This document shows positions 1 through 10,434 of a stretch of 64,000 nucleotides of DNA, piece after piece. The translations under genes and the position numbers were made by a program. The stretch lies in NCBI RefSeq assembly GCF_020379485.1, contig NC_063449.1, positions 34,717,473 to 34,781,472 of the forward strand, written 5' to 3'. The notes under the pieces are model-generated. The model was not told the origin of the DNA, did not search any database, and saw nothing but the letters and a program-made list of their open reading frames with translations. The number at the start of each line of letters is the position of its first letter. Position 1 is the stretch's first letter. The stretch comes from Brassica napus (lineage: Eukaryota; Streptophyta; Magnoliopsida; Brassicales; Brassicaceae).

Positions 1-401
1 GAGAAGAGATGGCCTCATTGATCAAGAATGGAACTTGGGTACTCGTTGACAGAGTCAAAGATCAGAAACCTATAGGGTGCAAGTGGATAGCATTGGGTGA
101 AGCGTCAAGAGAAGCCATGTGGCTGAGAGGTTTTATAAACAAGCTGGGGTTTGAGCAAGATGTTGTAGAGGTCTTTTGTGATTCTCAAAGTGCAATCGCG
201 CTCTCAAGGAATCCTGTTCATCACGAAAGGACAAAACATGTGGATGTGAAGTACAATTTTCTACGGGAACTGGTCAGTGAGAAGATCATCGACGTTGTGA
301 AGATTGCAACGCAGTACAACCCAGCAGATATCTTCACGAAGGTGCTACCAGTTGGGAAGATGAGAGAAGCTTTGAGGTTTCTCAGAATATCAGAGAACTA
401 G
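1..401 (+). pseudogene. Ty1/copia polyprotein remnant, RT start fused to RNase H
   Basis: An open frame of about 130 codons ends at 401. Its first third matches the start of the copia reverse transcriptase domain (NGTWVLVDR then IGCKW). It then jumps straight into the end of RNase H: EASREAMWLRGFINKLGF, the acidic FCDSQSAIAL strand, then HHERTKHVDVKY and the ADIFTKVLP tail typical of plant copia elements. The RT catalytic core (the YVDD region) and the start of RNase H are missing although the frame stays open, so this is an internally deleted, non-functional copy. The window edge cuts its 5' side. Assignment to copia is secure; the subfamily is not determined. Confidence 0.9.
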
Positions 402-612
402 ACGTGGTGATCCTAAGTTATTCAGCCTGGTGGGTTTATCAGGGAGTTGATTTGTGAAGCTTGATGGTTTATCAGGAAGTCAGTGTGTTGGCGAGAAGAG
501 TCGACGCAAGAAAAGGTGAATCTGAAGTGTTCAGGTTCAGGAGGAGTTGATCTTAAGAATCAGCAAGTGAAGTTGAAGTGAATGCTAATACATGGACAAG
601 GAGGAGCTTTGA

Positions 613-1031
613 AGGTTACGTCCATAGTATTAATGTATATGCGTTCTATACCGTGCCACCGGTTTACTCAAATCTAGAATAACCAGTTGGTTATCTAGAA
701 TCACGTGTTATGTCACGTGGAGGCGAGCAAGTGTGAAACGGTGATATATAAACCGTTTAGCTCGACCTTATCTTTAAGTTAGCAATTAGAGTTGAGATAG
801 TTAAGAGATAGAGAGATCGGTGGTACTGAGTTGTAATCCAAGAGCTCAAGAGTAGAGCTGAGTAGTGGATTGTCGATCAAGGATCGACCCCAGGAGATAT
901 AGCGGCCTCTTCGAATTGGAGAGGTGCGGTGAACCTGGGTAATCATTTGTGTGTCTTCTTCTTCGTTCATTACGTTCTTAGATACTCAAAGAATCGAGTA
1001 GATCTAGGTTAATCGGAGCAAGAATCCTCAC
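613..1031 (+). repeat. Probable 3' LTR of the copia remnant
   Basis: The stretch follows the copia coding end by about 210 bp. It is preceded by a purine-rich run (aaggaggagct) that could be the polypurine tract, begins TGAAGG and ends CTCACA. A TATA-like tatataaa lies near 743, as expected for U3. Without the second LTR in the window the boundaries are inferred from the TG...CA ends only. Confidence 0.45.
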
Positions 1032-2975
1032 AGTTATGTTGCTTTAATTTCATGATTATGCATCTTCCCAGACTTTTAAAAATCAGTTGAAGGAAACTCC
1101 TCCTTTAACAATGGCATCCTTACCATTACTAACGTTTTTTTATCAAAAAAAGAAAAAACCATTACTAACGTTTCAAGTTTTTGTCTTTTTAAAGAATTAT
1201 CAAAAATTCAATAATCCTTCTACGTCACACTTAAATTTCCCCCAACCTAACCATTACAAAATGTATTACCAAACATTATTTATGGTTTCCATTCCATCTG
1301 CATAATATTGACAGTTAAAATGAAACTTCGATAATAGGAGAGCAAAATAACCTACGAACCTCCTTCAGGAACTATTTTTAATATGCAGCGATAAACTTCG
1401 ATAATACGTAACGTTGTTTGAATCACATTTATATGTGGTAACTAAATGTAAACGCAGCTTATTGGGTTTGTTTCTTATGCAAGTCTATGAAAATTTAAAG
1501 TCTTGAGGCAGAGCAGCCGACATATTGACTCATAGCCCCACCAATAAATAATTACCTAAAACGTTACTAATTATTAATAAAATCAAATCCATCGGTGACA
1601 GTAAAGCCAAGAAACCTAATCCTCACACAACAAACAGATGAATTCCCCCTCAAGTCAAAGGTTTTCACAAAGCGTAGGATCAGCCCAGTTTCTGGCTTGG
1701 AACAACTTAATTCTTTTCTAAATGGCTAAGAAGAAACCTCCACCATTTGTGATCCGTGATCGTAACACGAAACCGTCTGGTGTACTCAAAGCTCAAGCTA
1801 TGAGAGGATCGTCAAGCAACATTCACACAACGTCTGTAACAAAATACAAAAACAGGTACATCAACGCATATACCTTGCTACGAAGACTAAAGTCTATGAA
1901 ATAGGCGGCCCATAAACATGAAATTTTAAATCATTCCCAACATAAACCTTTTTCTGACAAAATAAAACTAAATATCGCAAAACATAAATCACACGACCCA
2001 CCGGTTAATTGTCCACAACACACTTTATCATAACATAAATTTTTAAAAACACACTAACACATAGGTATTCATTCATGTACACCACCTCAACTCAACTCAC
2101 ACAAACTCATTTCATTCTCATATATACTTTTCTATTTTAGTAACAAAGCTGTAGCTCTGAGAAATTAAAAGAAACAAAGTAATTGAACCACAATCAATGA
2201 TTATTACATAATCAAAACAAATATTTAGACAAGAAGATAAAATATAAAATTATATTAAAATAAAACAATAAAAATAGCAAAAGTACATAATATAATTTAA
2301 AATACATAAATTTTATGAAAAAAATAAAATATATTTCATAAAAACAAAAAAAGCAGAGTAATCCATCTATTAAGTAATGTATCTCATGGATTTTTCTCCT
2401 TTTAATGGTCATAAAACCCAAGTTAAGAAAAATCAATAATAAATTTTTTAAAAATCAAAAAAAAATAATACATAATTAAAACTAAAATTGCAAAAATAGT
2501 TGTAAATTTTTTTCTAAAAAAAAATTGTACACGTAGATTTTTTTCAAATAATCACAAATAGTTGTGATATAAAGCACAACTATAAATTTATTGAATCCAA
2601 AAAAAATATTTTAAAATCTATCCACTTTGAGTTTTTTATGAACTAAGATAACTTCTAAATCAAAACTCATATATCACTAATATCCTTACAGATAAAACAC
2701 AATAAAAAACTATATAAAGACAGTATAAATCAAATGTAAAATACTTTAAGAAAATACATATAATTCTCATTTTAATGTCCCTATTGCAAAAATGATCAAT
2801 CTAATAAAATAGTGAGATTGTGCTTATGTTAATCAAATAAACACACTAATGAATTACAATAACTAAGATAATGTGAAAACATATATTTGAATGTGAGAAC
2901 AAATGTTTGACAAAAAAAAACAAATTACATTGATTTATAAACAATTATTAAACAATAAAACTAAAAATAACAAAT
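1032..2975. other. AT-rich intergenic DNA, no gene recognised
   Basis: Strongly AT-rich with poly-A and poly-T runs, especially 2170-2940. A 60-codon frame at 1722-1904 starts in a reasonable context but has no recognisable family and no obvious second exon, so it is not called. Confidence 0.6.
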
Positions 2976-3830
2976 TCACAAAGCATATCTCAAAGTGAGA
3001 AATATACACAAATGCGCCAGTATTAGCAGATAATAGCTGTAACGTTTCCATAAGGACCTCGTCCCAAATGGCGGATAGACCAAAGCATATGGTTGTTGGT
3101 TTCGCTGACTCATCCTCTGGCCTTGAGCCCTGCAAGCCTCCTGGACAAATCATCCTCACCGACTTTCTCCTCTGTCGCAGTAGGGATAGCATGACCAGCA
3201 GGCTGAGGTAGTCCAACAGAGACTTCAAGACCATAGTCATCTGCTACCTGCTGCATCAAGCTGTTGACTTCGCCTTCAGGAGTGGACAATGATGTTGAAC
3301 CAGCCATAGCGTTCTCCATGAACTCAGCTTGGACCTCCATGTTCACAAACTGCTTCTCAAATGAATCCATAGTCTCTGACATCTTCTGTAGATTGCCTGT
3401 TTCATGAAACAGAGAACATATAAGAACCCAATGAATCTACTTAGACTTGTCTACTAGTCGCTCGTGCTATACATTCTCATCCCTTGCTATTTTCCTCTTA
3501 AACAAACCTTTCTCTCTACACAGAAAGAATCCATGCAAGTCCACCCTAAACCCTTACTTATGATTAGCAGCAAATCAACAGACCCAACCACCCAACTTGT
3601 CTGAAACAGACAGAAACCCCAACTTGCACACAATACAACTCAATGAATCTACTAATTAGACATGTCTACTCCGTGCTATACATTCCCCTTCGTTCATGCT
3701 ACTTTCCACTTAAGAGAAGAACTATGCAACTGAGACCAAAGGACGCTACTTTCCTCTTGCATTAAGCCATCTGTTTACATAAGCAAAACTCATTAGGAAA
3801 AAGGAAAACTTGAAGATGAAAGAGTTTTTG
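2976..3830 (-). repeat. Segmental duplicate of the CHMP1 3' half
   Basis: This block is a close copy of about 10861-11760: the same 3' flank starting acaaagcatatctcaaagtg, the same last exon, and the same intron sequence with small indels. It contains only the downstream half of the CHMP1 gene. Similarity fades before the first exon. Confidence 0.85.
3110..3396 (-). pseudogene. CHMP1 exon 2 copy without exon 1
   Basis: It encodes the C-terminal half of CHMP1 ([12 protein letters not shown] to [11 protein letters not shown]), almost identical to the exon at 10992-11278, with the same splice acceptor and the stop at 3110-3112. The C-terminal MIM1-type helix ([14 protein letters not shown]) is kept; one visible change is AGLKARG for AELKARG. 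The N-terminal ESCRT-III core helices are absent, because no copy of exon 1 follows upstream. It could at most give a fragment, so it is read as a duplicated 3' pseudogene piece. The frame is still open, which suggests a recent copy. Confidence 0.85.
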
Positions 3831-4004
3831 ACCAAAAAAAAGAAGATGAAAGAATTTTAAGTTGAAGTTAGTGAACTGATACTCATTACCATCAATCTGA
3901 AATCCAAGCCGTTGTTAATCACCAAAACACCAACTGTTCAATAATCTCAGCTGGCAAATCCTAACATATACAAGTCCATATATAGCTACCGAATCAAAAG
4001 CCGC

Positions 4005-4135
4005 TTTATCTGGAAAAACCTGAAGCGTGATTGATGTGTATATATGGGTAACTAGTCAATGAAATAAAAGGAGATAGAGATTTATAGTGCAAGCTCTACT
4101 CTCTATCTTCTCCTCAACTTTCCAAGGCTAGTTTG
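4005..4135. repeat. Dispersed duplicate, matches 8970-9117
   Basis: Both stretches read ggaaaaacctgaagcgtg and run on to ctcctcaactttccaaggc, with small indels between. They are further traces of block duplication around CHMP1. Confidence 0.8.
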
Positions 4136-4280
4136 TATGTTGGCATCAATGAAATCGTCTGAAGAACAACCCTACACAACGTTTGCTGTCCAACAAAATT
4201 ACCCAAAACGTGATGAACACGAAACAAATAAAAACCTTAAATTTTGTCCTAATTACGATATAAAGCCATTTTAACAATAT

Positions 4281-4379
4281 TCCGCTGCCGGGCATCGAAC
4301 CCGGATTCAAGGATGCGAACAACTTCCAGACTCTGGCATGCTCACTTGATGCTTGAATAGACCAGTGTACTACAGCGGA
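4281..4379 (-). ncRNA. tRNA-like unit, copy 1
   Basis: On the minus strand it starts TCCGCTG and ends CAGCGGA, a 7-bp acceptor-like stem, with an A-box-like TAGTACACTGG and a T-arm with CCGGG/CCCGG and loop TTCGATG. Acceptor and T arms resemble plant tRNA-Glu. Between the D arm and the T arm is about 55 nt of imperfect hairpin in place of a normal anticodon arm, so this is not a standard tRNA gene. The B box differs from the other two copies (ATGCC for ATTCC), and no T-run follows closely. Most likely a decayed tRNA-derived unit. Confidence 0.6.
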
Positions 4380-4448
4380 TCCAGTTGTGTGATTGAAAAG
4401 TAAGACTTTATTTATTTATTAAACAAAAACTACGAATGAACTTCAAAA

Positions 4449-4501
4449 CACTCGGCGCTCTTGGTATGCTGCTTATACGACAAAGAAGGAAGATGGAAGA
4501 T
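4449..4501 (+). repeat. Captured TMEM16 exon fragment
   Basis: From ctcggcgctcttggtatgct to ggaagat this stretch matches the last exon of the anoctamin-like gene (about 15880-15931) apart from a 3-bp insertion and a few substitutions. It interrupts the repeat sequence that follows tRNA-like copy 1. It has no reading frame of its own, so it is a short filler-type copy of exon DNA. Confidence 0.85.
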
Positions 4502-4507
4502 AAAAAT

Positions 4508-4607
4508 TCAGCTGCCGGGAATCGAACCCGGATTTCAAAGATGCGAACAAATTATTAACCCTGGTTTGCTCGCTTGATGCTTGAATAGACCGGTGTGCTA
4601 CAGCGGA
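4508..4607 (-). ncRNA. tRNA-like unit, copy 2
   Basis: It has the same architecture as 4281-4379: TCCGCTG start, A-box-like TAGCACACCGG and a good B box GGTTCGATTCC. The central hairpin pairs GCGAGCAAA with TTTGTTCGC across a 13-nt loop. A run of five T follows the 3' end, a plausible Pol III terminator. One acceptor-stem pair is mismatched (CAGCTGA). It cannot be read as a canonical tRNA because no anticodon arm of normal size is present. Confidence 0.6.
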
Positions 4608-4659
4608 TCTAGTTGCTTGATTGTTAAGTACAACTTTATTTATTTACTAGTGGTGTGTC

Positions 4660-4672
4660 GGCGCTACGCGCC
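4660..4672 (-). other. Helitron 3' terminal hairpin
   Basis: A GC-rich palindrome (GGCGC, 3-nt loop, GCGCC) in otherwise AT-rich DNA, about 9 nt before the terminal CTAG at 4647-4650. This is the usual Helitron rolling-circle end signal. Confidence 0.8.
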
Positions 4673-5802
4673 GGATCGCCGGATTCATATGTGTTATTAT
4701 GAAAGAAGTTGTAATTTATTTTATGGTCTTAGTGAAGAGATTATGTTCAGAAATTTGATGTTGTAACTATGTTGAAGAGAATGATCTTTTTCTGATTTTT
4801 CGGAGATCTCCTTGTGGTTCCTTTGCCTTTAAATTCAACTGGCGTCTTCACCATTATTTTTCACCATTATTTCTGAAAATAGCAATAGTTGAGTAATCAA
4901 GAATCAAGAGGTCGCATCAGAATTGTGTAGTGAAAGAATGCAGGAGATACCTAACTGCTGGCTTTTGCAATTACACTGCATTTACAGTGTGAGCTAATAT
5001 CATTCAGTTGGGAGGCGTATAGGCACCCTGCAACGGTTAGAGGTTCATTTGTAAGGTTGTAGCTTCTTAAATCTATTTTTTTTTTGTTAATTATTAGCAG
5101 TTTGTTATTTATAAACTTGCCTTCTAAGCGTAGAGGATGTGGCAACATAGGTTACATAAGCTCTGCAATGTGTCTAATCTTTTATCAGGTGTGCAAGTGT
5201 TCATAATTTTCTGTGATGGTAACTTCTTAATTCTATTATTTTGTGCTAATTATTATCAGTTTGTTACTTATAAATTTCCCTCCAAAACGTTGTATATGTG
5301 GCAATCTTAAAGTGATATAAGCTCTGCTCTTTTTTTAATCTTCTATAAGCTGTGTAAGTGTTCATTAGCTCTGTAGTTTGTCTAACCTTATATGAGTTAT
5401 CCAAGTGTTCATAATTTTCTATGATGGTATCTTCATAATTCTATTAATTTGTTTTAATTATTATCATTTTGTCACTTTTAATCTTGTCCTCTAAAACGTC
5501 GAAGATGTTGCAGTATATGTGATATAAGCTCTGCACCTTGTTTAATCTCCTATAAGCTGTGCAAGTGTTCATTATTTTATATGAAATATAAGGATGCATG
5601 AGAACAAACTTTAAAGATAGATGCTAGGTGGACGTTTTCTGTCTAAATAAGATAAGCATTAATAAATAATAATGAGAACAGCAACCACACTGTATTAAAC
5701 ATTTAAAAACAAAAGAGAAATAGTTTTAAATGAAAAGGAAAAGATAGTAAAGCATAATTTGAAAAAAAAAGAAGTTGTGGTTGCTCAGGTTTTGTAGTGG
5801 AC

Positions 5803-7960
5803 TCATTCCACACGGGATTTCTCAGCGACTTGTTCTTTGCTCGATGGTGCACGCTTTGCTGTAGAAGCATCATTGCAAGTCTTGCCAACTTTGGCATCTA
5901 TTCCTGGTGCAATAACTTCAGGCAGCGCTTATTCAGGGATCTTTGCGCCTCCCTATTAATAATGTTACGAACACAGATATTATATAATGCAAGCAGCGCA
6001 AATTCAATAACTTCATATTAAGATAAGGAACAAACAGTTATAACAAAGGCTGGCATCGGTGCAAGATCTCGCTTAGTTATAACAAACAGTAACTTCAAAT
6101 TAAGATAAGGAAGACCCGGAGCAGCCAATATAACACCAACCGTCATCATGCTGGATACCAGTCACTTTAGCCGTGCAGAGAAACTCAATTATCTGTCAAG
6201 TCTAGAAGAAATTAACAAAGTCGAAAATTAATATCAAGTTATCCAAATTTTTAGTGGACAAGACTCAACCTGAGAATCAGCCGTGACTATAAATTGATTA
6301 AGCTAAGCAGCGGTAAGTGGCTCAATCTTCTGTGCATGAACAACCTTTGATGAGGACACTTTCTGGTCTGCTCCATGACCTCGCAAGCTGAAAGTTAATG
6401 AGCATGATATACAGTCAAACAAAGGCGAAACCTAAGTTCAATATATTTAAATTAGGATGTTAGGACATGTACTTGCCTGTCAAACACTTCTTTTCCTGCG
6501 GCAGTCTCAGAGTCAAAATAGAGATGTGTGGCATAAGTAGCATTCAGAAATAACCGGCCTGCCAAAACATATGGGTTTAGTTAACAAAACGTCAGTCGAA
6601 AACAAACAGTGCATGGCATGCATTTCACTGATACACTTAGATGAAAAAACCATAAATAGACTCCAAAATTGACAAAAAAAAAAATCTAGAACACTAATCA
6701 GGAAGAACTCCATAACAGATTTAGCCGATAACACTTTTTACAGTAATCAAAGGAAAGATCAGACAAATCCATAAACGAAAGAAGGAGATTTTAAAAATCA
6801 TGGGGCATTGTCTTTCACAAGCTATTGTTTTTCATAACCTCGTAATTACTGTCGTGGAATAGAGGGAGGGCCACACTCCTCTCCTCTCGTAATTCTTCGT
6901 AGACTCACTTACCAAGCTATTGTTTTTCATCTGTGGAAGCAGCGCAATAACGTCATTCACAACAAAATCTCCCTCTCCACAGCTGAGGTATTCCGGCTTA
7001 TCGACAAAGACATCCGGACTGTAATCACTGCCAAGAAAAGGAAACATTTCAGCTCCCTTATGTCTCTTTGGCTTAGATAAAGATTCTCTTTTGGTCTTTT
7101 CTGTAGTTCCACTATGTTCTTCACCTTTTTTGCCATGGTGGTGCTGTAATGATTTTGTAAATCTAACTCCTTCGTCAATATGAATATTAACCTTTTAGCA
7201 AAAGAAAAAAAAAAATCATCAGAGTACAAATAAAAAAAACAGATACTCACTTATCCCCAACTATCTTAGGATTTACGCTTGTGGCAAGCACAATTTTGGG
7301 TTCTTTCCCGTAGCTCTCAAATTTGCTATGAAATGCAAGAGCCATAGAGTCAAACATACTAACACAAACGTTATCACCACTGCAAAGAAACAATGTTATC
7401 GAGTCAGATAGGAGTATACGTTAGATTATATATTATACCCATTGGAGATTAGGAAAGAAAGTACCTTTTTAGACGCATTGTAAGCATTACACACTGTGCC
7501 CCCGGTATACGATCGGTGATTGTACTCCGGATTGCATTTAGCTCACCAATCATGTCTGAAAAAATGAGTTCATGAGATTAAGCTAACACATGATACGACA
7601 AAACCCAACTAAACAACTCAAACTGAAGATACATACCAGGGAGCTGTTTGCCGGTGTTTGCCAGTTCAAGTAACTGATTGTATGGTCGTAATCAGAACAG
7701 CTCAGTAGGTATGGGCCTAGCGGACTCCGGTAGCTTATCAAAAGAGGTTCCATCATTGAACCGTATGGAGAGGGAGCATCAGACAACCTGAAATTGGGGT
7801 TTCTGCGCGTAACATCGACCCCGCTTAAACTGTAGACAGATCCTTCAGTGAGACGGTTTCTGACATTTCTTGCCTCCCAAAATCTCAGCAAACGAACCTC
7901 CGCAGTGTTGGAGCATCGCCCAGCTTTCAAATCTGCAAGGAGGGTAAAGGAATTCGCCAT
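5803..7960 (-). pseudogene. RPA70-like OB-fold gene (Helitron RPA), degraded
   Basis: The start (7960) reads MANSFTLLADLKAGRCSN, the hallmark of the Brassicaceae/Helitron replication protein A large-subunit family, which binds single-stranded DNA through OB folds. Further exons follow in order: DMIGELNAIRSTITDRIPGA (about 7465-7560), SGDNVCVSMFDSMALAFHSK (about 7258-7384), RLFLNATYATHLYFDSETAA (about 6478-6557), KVVHAQKIEPL (about 6310-6390) and FLCTAKVTGIQHDDGWCYIG (about 6120-6200). The tail ends at a stop at 5803. Damage: about 30 residues are missing between ARNVRN and RLTEGSVYSLSG. A one-base insertion near 7771-7774 shifts the frame, and the restored frame meets a TGA at 7692-7694 where the family has an Arg codon. 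An odd exon-like piece at about 6910-7020 does not fit the family. Judged a pseudogene. Confidence 0.85.
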
Positions 7961-8403
7961 CGCAGTGATCAGTAAGTGAAAAGACTATTCTTCTGGATCT
8001 CGTCGAATCTGTGCTGCTCATCGATAGAAGTGGAGATATTTATAGTATAAGCTTTTCTCGGTTACTCTGGGAAAGGGATGAGGTAAAGTGAATGATGAAG
8101 AGTGGGTTTATTACGTAGAAAATGTGAGTAAAGAAGGTATCAATGCGGCCGGCAGGCGTTAGGGAAAGGTGACCGTCGGGTGTGATGTCTGAAACCTAGG
8201 TCGGACGGAAAGAAGACGACTAAATGGGGCGGGAATGTCTGTAAGCCTTAACCAAATTCTGCAAGTTGGGTAATACGTAAATGATTCTACAACTGGGCCA
8301 TTACATTTCATGAGCCCAAACCCATTTTTGTAAAAAACCTCAACAAATCAAAACGCGACAAGTGTAATAAAACCCCCCCAAGGAGAGAAAAAAATCTACT
8401 TTA

Positions 8404-9655
8404 TTAAACAAAAACTAGGAATGGACTTCAAAATTTGTTACACTAAATCCTCTTGTTATCTTACAAAGATTTTGGGCAAGAAAATGTTGTATAGAGCCCC
8501 ATAATATGGTGGCGCTAAAGACAATTACAATCAAGCCCATTGTGTCGCCTATACATTCTGTTTTCATCAAATTCTTATAGGCTTCGATACATTACTCATG
8601 CCTTTTGGTCAGACTAAAACTTATTTTCCATATGACTACAGTTGCAGGTACAAGGGGCTGCAGATGCTGGGAGAGAGAATGAGAGATACAAGATGAGCTT
8701 GATGGCATTTTCTGGATTAGTCTTACTGTTTCTTTTTATGTATGTCATCTGTAGTAGTAGGTGCTTTCTACTGTTAATTTGTTCATTGGACTCTAGTTAA
8801 TTCATGCAACAATAGAGTAGAGCGAGTTCGTCTATAGTTGATGTAAACAAAAGGACTGAGATGTAATGACCAATAGCTGATTTTACTTATGAGTATCTAC
8901 TATAGTAAAGTTTCAAGCCTTACTCTGCCAGAACCCAGAAGATAAAGGACATGTTACCTTAACTCCATGTCTGGAAAAACCTGAAGCGTGATTGATGTAT
9001 ATATGTAAGAAGGAACAAATAAAGAAGGGTAACTAATCAATGAAAGAAACGAAGGAGATAGATATTTTTACAATGCAAGCTCTACTCTCCATATTCTCCT
9101 CAACTTTCCAAGGCAGGTACGAAGGAACTTGGTTTCCGTACAACATCCCAGTCCCAGGCACTCTTTCACGGCATGGACTACAATCAGAAACAGACGAGAT
9201 GATCGCTCATTGAAACACAGGGAATGAGATCAACTGCAAGTTGTATCCTGAGCTGATAGAAACCCAAATCACCTGGCTTGCTATATCTGCGCTTTCTCAG
9301 AGGAATAATCTAACCAATAAGCTGCTACTCAATATACAAGTGACTGGGATGGGATCATTATTATCCTAATTAAAGACCAACAGAGGAACAAATTTCAAAA
9401 GTTTCTACTCAGATATGTGTTTCAGGCGACACTATATTCAATTTGGAATATGCAAAAGATGGGAGTACTTGAGTAACGAGAGCCATGGAAACATGGTTTT
9501 CAGTTAGCTAACCAATCTTTAATTTTAGCTGTTTTCACCTTTTTTTTCTTCTGCAAAGTCAATTAACTAAAAGCAATGTTATAAAAAAAATTGCTTGGTC
9601 CATACAATAAATTTATCCTTATTTACAAAAAAATTAACATTCTTTGAAAAAAAAT
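8404..9655. repeat. Repeat continuation and duplicated 3' flank of a GMC gene
   Basis: 8404-8550 continues the host repeat split by the Helitron and matches 9840-9960 (gattttgggca, cccataatatg). 8595-8940 matches 10340-10625, including gatacaagatgagcttgatg and gactgagatgtaat. Inside it, 8648-8694 reads YKGLQMLGERMRDTR then stop, preceded by an acceptor-like tttgcag-type site; it resembles the last exon of a GMC oxidoreductase. 8970-9117 matches 4005-4135. 9120-9655 shows no gene. Confidence 0.65.
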
Positions 9656-9771
9656 TCCGCTGCCGGGAATCGAACCCGGATTTCAAGGATGCGAACAACC
9701 GTTGTTTGCTCGTTCGAAGAACGAAGGACTGCCCGCTAAAGCATTGAAATTAACCAGTGTGCTACAGCGGA
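9656..9771 (-). ncRNA. tRNA-like unit, copy 3, with T8 terminator
   Basis: The best preserved of the three: a perfect 7-bp TCCGCTG/CAGCGGA acceptor stem, A-box-like TAGCACACTGG, B box GGTTCGATTCC, and eight T directly after the 3' end, a strong Pol III terminator. The central insert is longer (about 70 nt) and contains nested hairpins, including CTTCGTTCTTCGAACGAG. It resembles tRNA-Glu only in the acceptor and T arms. It could be a tRNA-derived SINE head or a structured Pol III RNA gene. Confidence 0.6.
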
Positions 9772-9973
9772 TCAAGTTGCTTAGGTAATAAGTAAATGTT
9801 ATTTATTTATTAATTTAAACATGAATGGGCTTTAAGAATTGTTACACTAAACCCTGTAATTATTTAAAAAAGATTTTGGGCATGAAGATGATGCATAGAG
9901 CCCATAATATGCTGACGGTAAAGACGATTACATTCAAGTTTCATGTGTTTACATTAGAAAAACTTAACATAAT

Positions 9974-10434
9974 GGTAGTCCACAGTTGATACTGGGATTG
10001 GTCCAAGAAGTTATCTTTCGACTTGGCGTATCCCTGTGGCTCTTGACCAGCCTCATGTGGGAGGGTTTGTGAATGATGAACCGAGGAACGGTGTCACCAT
10101 TGGTCCTCCGGTTCCAATGGCGAACTCGCTAGTACAAGTAGTAGGTATTACTGAGGAAGGTGCTTCTCTGGAGGCTGCTTCCAGATACATTCTGTTTTCA
10201 TCAGAGCTCCAAGATAAAACCCAATTATTAGTGTCTACTGGTTTACTAAGGTTGGCCTGATAGGATAAACCCAATTGTTTGATTCAACTACTTTAGCGAT
10301 CCACAGGATCAACCTTCAATATCCCTCCCGGGAAGAATCCACAAGCTGCCTTGATGAGATACAAGATGAGCTTGATGACATTTTCTGGATTAGACTTACT
10401 GAATCTTTTGCTGTATTTTCCACCTGTAGCATTC
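9974..10434 (+). pseudogene. GMC oxidoreductase (mandelonitrile lyase-like) fragment
   Basis: It reads SPQL, then after a frame break GIGPRSYLSTWRIPVALDQPHVGG and on to PPVPMANSLVQVVGITEEGA, the substrate-side segment of HOTHEAD-type GMC oxidoreductases (compare GIGP and HVGKGMADNP in the HTH gene at 40692-43648). About 50 bp downstream PGKNPQAALM matches the C-terminal PGTNPQA motif, so most of the domain between is deleted. The frame break near 9985 and the deletion make it a pseudogene. By position it is the relic of the GMC gene I recall just beyond CHMP1 in Arabidopsis (AT1G73050). Confidence 0.8.

Larger units (their letters stand above)
4647..8403 (-). mobile_element. Non-autonomous Helitron carrying an RPA-like pseudogene
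   Basis: On the minus strand the 3' end shows the Helitron signature: a GGCGCGTAGCGCC hairpin (4660-4672), about 9 nt, then CTAG (4647-4650) followed by host T. The cargo is an RPA70-like gene on the same strand, which plant Helitrons commonly carry; no Rep/helicase is present. The host repeat interrupted here exists uninterrupted at 4383-4447: aactttatttattta stops at 4646 and ttaaacaaaaactagg resumes at 8404, placing the insertion at an A/T dinucleotide as Helitrons do. The 5' terminus reads TAAAGTAGATTT rather than the canonical TC, so that end is uncertain by a few bases. Confidence 0.8.

Noticed and set aside
1722..1904. Small gene starting MAKKKPPPFVIRDR
   Set aside because: Only 60 codons, no recognised family, and no convincing second exon.
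2212..2436. Phe/Tyr-rich minus frame
   Set aside because: It is a by-product of AT-rich DNA.
4281..4607. Ordinary tRNA genes
   Set aside because: The acceptor and T arms fit, but the span is about 100 nt with a long hairpin where the anticodon arm should be, so no anticodon can be assigned.
10053..10274. Minus-strand frame opposite the GMC fragment
   Set aside because: The plus strand carries recognisable GMC motifs, so the minus frame is a shadow.
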